Shown here: positions 55,187 through 64,000 of the stretch, piece by piece
How the letters are laid out: each line of letters opens with the position of its first letter
How positions within the stretch are numbered: position 1 is the first letter of the stretch
NCBI RefSeq assembly: GCF_958295425.1
Contig: NC_081153.1
Coordinates: 310,001-374,000, forward strand
Reading direction: 5' to 3'
DNA length: 64,000 nucleotides
Origin: Solea solea
Taxonomy: Eukaryota > Chordata > Actinopteri > Pleuronectiformes > Soleidae
Program-made: the position numbers and the translations under genes
Notes under the pieces: generated by a model
Seen by the model: only the letters and a program-made list of their open reading frames with translations
Database searches by the model: none
Told to the model about the DNA's origin: nothing

Positions 55187-56625
55187 TCCGGGAACCATCA
55201 CCTTATCGTGGTGGAAAGCCCCGTGGCCTGGTCGTCATCCTCCTGTGGACCCACCACCTGCAGGGAGACCGACTGGGGTCGGGTGCGTGGGGATACTCAC
55301 GAGCCCACGGCTGAGCGCCGCTGCATTGGAGTTTACCCCGGTGGACGAGAGGGTCGTCTCCCTGCACCTTAGGGTTGTGGGGGGGAAAGCCCTGACTGCT
55401 GTTTGTGCCTTTGCGCCAAACAGCAGCTCGGAGTATCCGGCCTTCTTGGAGGCCCTAGATGGAGTCCTGCAAGGGGCTCCGTCGGGAGACTCCATAGTTC
55501 TGCTGGGAGATTTCAACGCACACATGGGCGAGTGTGGGGAAAACTGGAGAGGCGTGATTGGGAGGAACGGCCTACCTGATCAGAATCAGAGTGGTCGTTT
55601 GTTGTTGCATTTCTGTGGAGTGGCTCAGTGGTTAAGACCAGTATCTTGTGTGCGAAAGACATCATGGTCGCAATGGTCGCAAGTTTGACTCCACCCCTGG
55701 CTGATTTGTACTCAATTCCATTGTAAGTCACTTAGAAAAGCGTCTGCTAAATGACATGTAATGTAATGTTATGGGTATGGGAGAAGTTTGGAGAGGACAT
55801 GGAGAAGGACTATCAGTCGGCACCAAGGTGTTTCTGGAAAACCATTCGGGGCCTCAGGAGGGTTCTCGGCACTAAATCAGGCCTGTTTCCTGTGGGTGTT
55901 GGCCTTCACCAGGGCTGCGCTTTATCACAAATCCTGTTTGTGATTTTCATGGACAGGATATCGAGGCGTAGTCGTGGGGGAGGGGGGTTGTGATTTGGCG
56001 GGCTTGAGATCTTGTCCCGGCTTTTTGCAGATGATGTGGTCCTCATGGCTTCGTCGGACTGTGACCTTCAGCACTCACTGGATCGGTTTATGGCTGAGTG
56101 TGAAGCAGTCGGGATGAAGATCAGCATCTCTAAGTCTGAGGCCATGGCTCTTGGAAGGAAACCGGTGGATTGCCTTCTCCGGGTAGGGAAGGACTCCTTG
56201 CCCCAGGTTACGAGTGAGGGGACGAGGGAGATCGAGATTGCGGGTACAAGCAGCCGAAATGGGATTCCTCAGGAGAGTGGCTGGCTTTCCCCTTAGAGAT
56301 AGGGTGAGAAGCTCGCTCATCCGGGAGGGGCTCGGAGTAGAGCCGCTGCTTCTTCACGTTGAAAGGAGCCAGTTGATGTGGTTTGGGCATCTGGTGAGTA
56401 AGCCTTCTGGACGCCTCCCAAGGGAGGTGTATCAGGCACGTCCAGCTGGGAGGAGGCCTTGGGGTAGACCGAGGACAAGGTGGAGAGATTACATCTCCAC
56501 TCTGGCCTGGGAACGCCTCGGGATCCCTCAGTCGGAGCTGGTCAATGTGGCTCGGGAAAGGGAAGTTTGGGGTCCCTTGCTGAAACTACTGCCCCCGCGA
56601 CCCGGCCATGCGGAGGATGATGATA
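55187..56625 (+). mobile_element. Rex3 LINE relic with internal deletions
   Basis: Starts CCTCTCCGGGAACC like the complete copy and ends in GATGATGATATATCATC. Pieces of the endonuclease ([20 protein letters not shown]) and RT ([27 protein letters not shown]) survive, but sequence between about 55615 and 55775 and at 55860 is deleted relative to the 18.9-22.3 kb copy, with further loss near 56210. Not functional. Confidence 0.85.
55616..55770 (+). mobile_element. tRNA-derived SINE (V-SINE-like)
   Basis: The head has an A-box-like TGGCTCAGTGGTTAAGACC and a B-box-like GGTCGCAAGTTTGACTCC, as in tRNA-derived pol III promoters. The tail has CATTGTAAGTCACTTAGAAA, AGCGTCTGCTAAATGACATG and TAATG repeats, a conserved tail of fish SINEs. 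It sits in the Rex3 relic at a point where Rex3 sequence is missing. Confidence 0.65.
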
Positions 56626-57044
56626 TATCATCAAACAGAGAAGTTCACACACAATCAGATGATTATCTTGGACCCATGTGCTTTGCACACAGTAGAGGGT
56701 CACCACCATGGAGAGGTCACTAGAACATATGATGCATGGTGGCATGGAATCCATCATTTAAGCTTCCTTCGTCTCACGTTGTTTCCAGCAGAGACATTTT
56801 TCCATTACTCATTAGCATAAGGTGAAATAATGTATCCAATCCAATCCAAACTGTAGGGGAGGAAATATCTACCACCAAGTAACAATCTCTCCCCAAGAAA
56901 TATTCTGTCTTTCCGGCGTTAGGAAGAGGTTTTCCAAAGTAAAGTAAAGTATAGTAAATATTTACTTAATCTGACTCCATTTAAACAACAATTAACTTTA
57001 CTTTTAAATATTATTGGGAATTAAAGTTAACCAATCATTTAAAA
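56626..57044. other. No gene recognised
   Basis: Flank of the Rex3 relic; AT-rich with no clear coding or element signal. Confidence 0.45.
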
Positions 57045-57165
57045 TAACTGTCCAGGGTGTACCCCGCCTATCGCCCGATGTAGCTGAGATTAGCACAGCA
57101 CCCCCCGCGACCCTCTGGCAGAGGATAAAGCGGTAGATGATGACTGACTGACTGACAATCATTTA
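57045..57165 (+). mobile_element. LINE/SINE 3' end fragment
   Basis: GGGTGTACCCCGCCTATCGC, CACCCCCCGCGACCCTCTGG and GGATAAAGCGGTAGATGATG followed by (GACT)n match in form the 3' ends of RTE-type LINEs and their SINEs. Family not fixed. Confidence 0.5.
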
Positions 57166-57289
57166 AAATGTAAACCCTTTAAGAATTCAATACTATTGTC
57201 AAGAAATCTGACATCAGTGTAGTTCAGGGATGGCTTATATTATAAAAACCACTCAGTGACCTTTTTCCACATAGAAGATTAGCCCTAAT

Positions 57290-57652
57290 GCCTAGGTTGA
57301 AGTATTCAGAGGTCAGAAATGTAACTCAGTTTACAGGACATGATACTCAATCTTTTCTATTCAACTCAGAGGTGAAGGGTATAGCCCTTGTTGAACATGG
57401 AAAAAAATAGCCGAGACACCTGGGTTGAAGTATTCAGAGGTCAGAAATGTAACTCAACAGTTTACAGGACATGATACTCAATCTTTTCTATTCAACTCAG
57501 AGGTGAATTGTATAGCCCTTGTTGAACATGGAAAAATAGCCGAGACACCTGGGTTGAAGTATTCAGAGGTCAGAAATGTAACTCAACAGTTTACAGGACA
57601 TGATACTCAATCTTTTCTATTCAACTCAGAGGTGGAGGGTATGAGTGTCAAT
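57290..57652 (+). repeat. Three tandem units of about 125 bp
   Basis: Each unit has GGTTGAAGTATTCAGAGGTC, TTTACAGGACATGATACTCA and TTGTTGAACATGGAAAAA; the third is cut short. Units are nearly identical, so amplification looks recent. Confidence 0.9.
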
Positions 57653-58197
57653 CTCACCATATAACTAGACTAAATAAATATTCAATAACAGATTCTTAAT
57701 TTAGAACAAAAGTCTCAACAAGGCAATATTAGAAATGAAGGGTTAACATACCAGTTTATTGAAATGTCCAGTAGTAGAAAATACGGCCAGTAAGTTGTAT
57801 GACACACAGTTGATGTGTGGGAGCGTCTGTTAAGCAGACCAAACTCCACGGTGAATGGGAGCTCTGTCCCTTATATCCAAGATATCCAACCAGAATACAG
57901 ACACTTTACATTTACATAGTGATTTACTCAGGAATGCTATTTCCGTCTGAGGACCTTTTAATCACCATGGGGTATTTTCACATGACAATTGAGCCACCTT
58001 GACTTGTCTACTTCCTGCACTGAGAACATCAGACCTACACACTTCAAATGAGACAGTGTTTACACTTCAGAGTGGTGGGACTGTCCCCAACTGATGAGGT
58101 TTGAACCAAGTTGATTAATTCATTTACAGATAATCAAAGAGCAGAATATACAGAGTGATGACGTTTCGTCTATTGTCTCAAGGGTGTGGTCTCACTG
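57653..58197. other. No gene recognised
   Basis: Unique-looking AT-rich sequence without coding or repeat signals. Confidence 0.45.
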
Positions 58198-58775
58198 TCT
58201 TACAAATCCACTTTATTTATATAGCACAAGTTTAAACAAACACAAGGTTTCCAAAGTGCTGTACAAAGAATAAAACAGGGATAAAATAAATAAATAAATA
58301 CATTGAAATAATATGCATGTGTACACATAAAACAAATAAAATCACATAAAAACACATCAAATTAACACTATGTGAAAATTTAAAGACATCCAAGCTTTAA
58401 TGTCATGTAAGCACTTTAGCAGTGGGTTAAAAGAGTAGGAATCAGCCTTTTTGAGGGGGACATAGATCTGGCTGTCATCAGCATAGCAATGAAAATAAAT
58501 GCCATGTTTCCTGAGAATAGAACCAAGTGGTAAAAGATAGAGAGAAAATAAAAGAGGGCCAAGCACAGAGCCCTGTGGGACCCCATATGAAAGAGGAACA
58601 GTGGAGGACACAGAAAGTCTGATGTGACAAGTAGGATCTGAACCACTCTAGTGCTGATGCCCACCCACTGCTCCAAACGAGCAATCAGGATTTCATGGTC
58701 CACTGTATCAAAGGCTGCAGTCAAATCTAAAAGAACAAGGACAACACAGTGACCAGAGTCAGTAGCTAAAAAGAT
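58198..58775 (-). mobile_element. L2-like LINE fragment (RT end and 3' region)
   Basis: Minus-strand frames read [39 protein letters not shown] and [15 protein letters not shown], the central RT motifs of L2/CR1 LINEs, in two phases (shift near 58620). The sequence then jumps to a 3' region ending TATATAAATAAAGTGGATTT. 5' truncated. Confidence 0.75.
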
Positions 58776-58779
58776 GTCA

Positions 58780-59890
58780 TTACCCAGCCAACATTTTTAT
58801 GTGGGGCCCATGTTGGTACAAAGTGGGCAGAATAATGGGCCCCATATGGGATTGTCAGATCACACCCATATGGGATTTTCCACGGGTTCCATGGTGGCCC
58901 CAAGCCAATTGCCCATGTGGGTTTACGGCAGGATTACACTAGGTTTTAGGTAGGCCCCAGCTGGGTAAAACAGACAAGACCCATCTTGGTCCCAGCTTTA
59001 AGTCCTATGTGGGTCCTATAAGGGGACAGTATTGGGCTGATATATGGGTTACAAGTGGGATTGTCCATGGGTTCCATGTTGGCCCCAAGCCAATTGCCCA
59101 TGTGGGTTTACGGCATGATTACACTAGGTTTTAGGTAGGCCCCAGCTGGGTAAAACAGACAAGACCCATCTTGGTCCCAGCTTTAAGTCCTATGTGGGTC
59201 CTAAAAGGGGACAGTATTGGGCTGATATATGGGTTACAAGTGGGATTGTCCATGGGTTCCATGGTGGCCCCAAGCCAATTGCCCATGTGGGTTTACGGCA
59301 GGATTACACTAGGTTTTAGGTAGGCCCCAGCTGGGTAAAACAGACAAGACACATCTTGGTCCCAGCTTTAAGTCCTATGTGGGTCCTATAAGGGGACAGT
59401 ATTGGGCTGATATATGGGTTACAAGTGGGATTGTCCATGGGTTCCATGTTGGCCCCAAGCCAATTGCCCATGTGAATTTAAGGCAGGATTACACTAGGTT
59501 TTAGGTAGGCCACAGCTGGGTAAAACAGACAAAACCCATCTTGGTCCCAGCTTTAAGTCCTACGTGGGTCCTACATGGGGACAACATGGCTAAAATATGA
59601 GTGGGTTCCACTAGGTATTAGGTGGGCTCCAACTGGGCAAGATATGCAATACCCATCTTGGTCCCAGCTTTTAGTCCTATGTGGGTCCTAAATGGGGACA
59701 ACATGAGTTGAAACATGGGTTGCAAGTGGGATTGTCATGTGTAATCCTGCCTTAAACCCACATGGGCAAGCATGCAACCAACATGCTTGCCCATGTGGGT
59801 TTAAAGCAGGATTACACTAGGTGTTAAGTTGGCCTCAACTGGGGTAAATACACAAGACCCATCTTGGTCTCAGCTTTAAGATCCAGTTGG
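58780..59890 (+). repeat. Tandem array, 185-bp unit
   Basis: GGGATTGTCCATGGGTTCCA or close variants recur at 58872, 59057, 59242 and 59427, exactly 185 bp apart, with CCCATGTGGGTTTACGGCAG and CATCTTGGTCCCAGCTTTAA in each unit. Beyond 59580 one to two degenerate units continue. Non-coding. Confidence 0.9.
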
Positions 59891-60366
59891 ATCTCAGTCT
59901 ATGCTACCACACTGACCAGAATGAACGGCAATTTTACACATTTACACACAAAACCCCTCGCTCAGATGCTAACAGGCAGATGAGCTGCTATAGACGACAG
60001 TTTACAGGATAATACCGGTGTATGACATGAACTGACGTGTGCCATCAAATGATAATCTGTTGGATTATATACAACAAAGTAAGAATTGAATTTAAAAAAT
60101 GGCCACATTCTCTGATTTCAACTTTTTATTCATAAATATTTTCTGGTTTTCGATCAAATATTTTTAAAACATTTTATGGACAAAATATTAAATATTAGAC
60201 AAATAATTAACAGATTATTTGGTGATAAAAATAATTGTTCCAGAAAAACAATGTAACAGTTTGTCAACATTTTGTCAACTTTTTAGCTAACATTGGCAAG
60301 AAAACAATGCAATATTACAAGTTAGTCTCTTGCACTCACTCATATTCCACCACTGCTCAGTACTGT
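59891..60366. other. AT-rich stretch, no gene seen
   Basis: No coding or element signal recognised. Confidence 0.45.
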
Positions 60367-60640
60367 TTAATTTGGAACTGGCTGTCTGGATGCCCTTCGT
60401 CCTCCTCTGTCTCTTGCCCCAGTGAACCATTTCGACAGTGCCTTCTCTGCTTCCTGCTGGTTCACCTTTGCCGTCAATGAATTCTTCTTAAGAGCCTCTG
60501 TAAAAAAAATTTGGTTGACAGTATAAGCTAACATTAAAAACATATTCTCTTTAAACACCATTTAGAATCCATTAATTGCTGCTGCACTCTAGCTTTGATT
60601 CTCCTCCTCCTTGTCCTTGAATGGCCATGGAAATAATTAA
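60367..60640 (-). CDS. Exon-like frames of unknown gene
   Basis: On the minus strand, after TTTTTTTTACAG, 60497-60367 reads ALKKNSLTAKVNQQEAEKA, LSKWFTGARDRGGRRA and a stop. About 60 bp upstream another stretch reads HGHSRTRRRRIKARVQQQ and LMDSKW up to a possible donor near 60558. Both look protein-like, but I could not join them in phase. Could be the 3' end of a host gene or of a transposon; family not recognised. Confidence 0.25.
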
Positions 60641-61239
60641 TTTCACTAAAATACACATAAAATACTACATCATCATTTTGTTTGATTGGTTTGAGGTAAC
60701 TGGTAGACCTACCATGTAAATAAAGCCCTCTAAACAAAAATAAAATGTAAACTGTAGGTATAATCTAAGAAATCAAATTCAACTCTTTGAGGTGGTTCAA
60801 CTTAACATCACTAATTGAGAAATTTAAAAGAAAACTACCCACTTTTCAGCGCCTGTGTTTTTAAAATGAATGAACATGTAATAGTTATGATCAGGACTTC
60901 AGTTGGTGAAAAGATCTGACTAAATAAAAGTTGAAAAAATATTCAGTAATATTTTTACAGCACTTTTAGGAAGGGAACATTTTTTCAGAGAGGGATCGCT
61001 ACATTACTTTTTAAAGGGGTGCACAGGGGTTAGTATTATTTCTTAAATAAACAAAACAATCCAAACACTAGCACTGGAAAGTCTGCTGACCCTGTTCTTT
61101 CCTTCCTGATCGTACACACTCGGGCTGTCAATTTCCCTCTATAATCTCATTCGAATTCCATTCTTTATTATTTTTAATATTCAACTTGTATTTGAATTTT
61201 CAAGTAAAATGTTAATACATTTAACTTAATATGTGGTTG

Positions 61240-61560
61240 CTATAAATTCTGTCCACTGTGCCATGCATGGGACACTGGCAGACGGCAGGTGCCTCGCGAC
61301 GGCATTAATATAATAACGCTGTCACATATGCCTCCGTGGCAATTCTGTCTCTTACGGCTAAGAACAGTGTACCTTGGCTCAAGCTCCTGGATGAAGTATT
61401 TGAGACCCGAACCCTGTAAGATGTTGATCGGTTTCATGTCTTTGTAAATAAAGCGTACCAATTTGTCCGTAATAGCATTCTGACTGGCAGCTGTGAAACC
61501 CCGAAAAATTTGTTCCAATGGCCCAAACACACATATGCTTACAGAATGAATGAAATTGAG
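61240..61560 (-). pseudogene. hAT transposase relic (N-terminal region)
   Basis: Within a minus-strand frame, AITDKLVRFIYKDMKPINI and GLKYFIQELEPRYTVLSRK match the segment that follows the BED finger in ZBED-type hAT transposases (compare DMRPYSVVQNEGFKHMLK and EPRYN at 12.5 kb). No BED finger or catalytic domain is found nearby, so it is an isolated fragment. Confidence 0.55.
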
Positions 61561-61564
61561 CAGA

Positions 61565-63090
61565 GGGAGGTAGTAACGGTCCACCATCATGCACTTCACG
61601 TGGCCTACTACAATTTTTGAGCTTGCAATAATATCAGAACTGAAAATGACAAATGAGCATGAACTGACAACAGATTGTGCATATGGTAAATTAGTACATT
61701 CAAATGACTTACCTGGCAAAGAAGAACAGTTTCCAACAGTGAAGAACTGTGATCTGGACAAATCTAAATGTGACAGGAAGACAATGGTTGAGAGAAGCCA
61801 ACAGGAGGCAATTTTTTTAATTTATGTTTTTGCACAGGTGGTTAACATTCACCCACCAAAAATAAAATTTCAGGTGAAATTCACAATTTTAATGCACTTG
61901 TAGATGAAAACTATATCACCAGCCTAGAAATATAATTTTTAAACACGTTTTAAATGATTAAATAAAATAAAATCAGATAAAATAAATGCATTTTATAGAC
62001 TCCTTTTTTCCCCTCTCAGTCAAACAGTGTACACTAGCCTATAATTATATTATATTAAATGTTATACGTACAATTATCAGAATAATACGAACATTAAGAG
62101 CATCTTACTTAAAGGTTTTTTTTAAATGTTCATGATGAACAAACATTGTCATTGCTCCACAGCCGGACCCGCCACACACATTATGAAGTACACAAACAAG
62201 ATCCCAGTAATAAAATGGACCCTTCTAAGATGAATCCAACTTGGGATTCCACCGACTCCTGTGAATGGGAATGACAGCATTTTCTTAAAATGCATACCTG
62301 AACTCTCGGGAAAAACAAATACCGTAAAGCCTAGAATCAGATGAAATGGATATAGCTTGAACAATTAATGTAACACTAGCTTTATCACTGCTTACACAGC
62401 TTGTAAAAAAGCAGCAGCAACAACAACAAAAAGTCGTGGCTGCTGAGCTATTTCAGCTTGCATTTTTGTATATGAAATTGTTTATAATGCCTCTAAGTTC
62501 CACTCAAATCTTTACTATTCATTTTAAAATTGACCTTAAATACACATATGAAAATGTATATATTAAGGTTATAGAACAACAGCAACACCATCAGCAATAT
62601 ATAAAGTAATAAGTAACATATAAAGCCTTCTTAACATCAGTAATAATAACTGCAGACTCCAATGAGGAAGAAAAATAATTATGCACATAAATAAGTTATA
62701 AAGGAAGTAACATGGTCTAAACAAACAAACAAACACACACACACCAGACTATTTTTCACACACTCAAAAACTACCTTAAAATGCCTTATTGTCCTAAACA
62801 AAATATTTTCCCTAAACTATACTGTATACTATGCAGAACTGTACAGTGTGCAATACTAAATTGTATGTGCATTCTCAGCAGCTGCAGGAGGCTTTACAAA
62901 AGTGCAAAACGACATTTCCTGGCAGCAAAATAGTTCCACTCAAACCTTTGCAATTTTAAAATTCGCATTTTACATACACTGTATATGAAACTGTCTTTAT
63001 TAAGTAATAGAATATTGAGATATTTTGGCCAGTGGCTCTAAGTAAATGAGAGAGAGAAGCTGCATAGAGAAAAAAATCTTCTCTTTGACA
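61565..63090. other. AT-rich stretch without recognised gene
   Basis: Several short frames without domain or splice support. Confidence 0.45.
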
Positions 63091-63099
63091 CCATATACT

Positions 63100-63480
63100 C
63101 AAAGACGTCGCAATGGATTCGTGCTTTGGCGCACTTTGCATGACTTTTGTCCTGCCTCCGTAACGCGGAGGTCAGGTGCGCTCGCACCTGTTATCAGATG
63201 CGAGCCGTGTGACGTTGCAACGCGCCTTTTGTGTAAACCTTTGCCCAAGAATTGCGGCGAGTCCGCGAGCCGGGCTGCGGCTGCTGCATAACCTGCGCAA
63301 TTCCCCAGTGTCTGAGCTCACAATACTTCGATAGGTTAATACAAGGTTTTTTCATAATAGAGAGACAGGTATGCTACTCACCAGTGTCGAAAGTGTGCTG
63401 CTGCTGCTCTTTGCTGCTGTCGGCGCTGTTCTTACCGGCGCAGGAAGAAATTCAAAATAAAAGCGCGCAGTGTGACCGTT
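63100..63480. other. CpG-rich patch
   Basis: GC- and CpG-rich compared with its AT-rich surroundings (for example AACGCGGAGG, TGCGAGCCGTGTGACG, GGCGAGTCCGCGAGC). It might be a promoter-associated island or a repeat end. No transcript start or coding exon could be assigned. Confidence 0.35.
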
Positions 63481-63489
63481 ATTGACCGT

Positions 63490-64000
63490 TATAAAACTCC
63501 TAATTTCTAGGAGGCCACAGCGACTGCCTTTTTAGAATCCATCACACCATTTGTCAAACAATGTTCCTGCACATAAACTATGGAGCAATGAATATGCCAG
63601 CACATGTCAACAACAACAGATGAATAATTCACAAAAAAAAATGACAGGCAGCTGATCTTGGATCTAGAAGTATGTTTTTAAGAAACATATTTAAATTTAA
63701 AGCCCAAAACTTGTGCCCTGAAAAATAATAACTCATTTTTATTTAAAAATAGATTATTAATATTGTTTTATTAACCAATTAATGAATTAATTAATTGATA
63801 CCATAGCGGTCATTATGACCGTTCATAAATATTTTGGATATAATTTCAATGAAAGGAAAATGAAAAAAGTGAAAATAAATAGATGTGTAATGTGAATATA
63901 GGTGATAGTAAATATGAGGAAGCAAAATGTGAAATCTGCCAAGGGAGAAAATGTGTTAATTGATGAACATAAATTGAATCTGCTCTTGAAATTACAGATA
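63490..64000. other. AT-rich end of window, no gene seen
   Basis: No coding or repeat signal beyond simple A/T tracts. Confidence 0.45.

Noticed and set aside
55616..55700. Functional tRNA gene
   Set aside because: A- and B-box-like words are present, but the spacing and tail are those of a tRNA-derived SINE and no proper cloverleaf is apparent.

Overview
The window looks like a repeat-dense piece of a teleost fish genome. There are no bacterial-style operons. Genes appear as short exons with GT..AG splice sites, and most of the DNA consists of mobile elements of families familiar from fish: a full-length Rex3 (RTE-type) LINE, several Rex1-like and L2-like LINEs, a Tx1/L1-type LINE, BED-finger hAT transposons, Gypsy LTRs, a tRNA-derived SINE, MITEs and tandem repeats. 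All family names come from reading the proteins and ends by eye; no database search was run.

Layout. 1-3.9 kb holds LINE debris, two MITEs and a THAP-type exon next to a TTAA-flanked end. 3.9-11.5 kb is one Tx1/L1-like LINE on the minus strand with a very GC-rich 2-kb 3' region, decayed ORF2 and a piece of ORF1. 11.8-14.4 kb is the 3' end of an L2-like LINE containing a deleted hAT (8-bp target duplication) and a solo LTR (5-bp duplication). 15.3-17.8 kb is minisatellite and unclassified repeat. 18.2-30.5 kb carries a plus-strand, multi-exon gene resembling the teleost G2E3/HECT-like family. Its introns hold an intact Rex3 and a Gypsy remnant; two of its exons are split by an L2-like LINE and by a short repeat, and it also has a stop codon and a frameshift. 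32.4-36.2 kb carries a convergent minus-strand gene of the teleost integrase-core family, split by a Rex1-like LINE at a splice acceptor and partly copied as a 0.76-kb inverted repeat. 36.7-43.3 kb is unclassified repeat, Rex1-like LINE pieces and a nearly full-length L2-like LINE.

45.7-50.0 kb is the most interesting part. A three-exon gene for a transposase-like protein of a family I cannot name is flanked on both sides by copies, in both orientations, of a 14-bp motif (GTCACWACCGTAAC). I read this as a probable large DNA transposon with subterminal binding sites, now slightly decayed. An exon start from the same family lies at about 0.98 kb.

50.2-53.9 kb is a solo LTR split by an apparently intact hAT transposon with 8-bp target duplications. 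The rest (55-64 kb) holds a deleted Rex3 with a SINE, a 3 x 125-bp repeat, an L2 fragment, a 185-bp tandem array, a hAT relic and a CpG-rich patch. The window is best read as layers of insertions in and around two decaying multi-copy genes, with three elements (Rex3, the 50.6-kb hAT, the 45.7-kb element) recent enough to be nearly complete.
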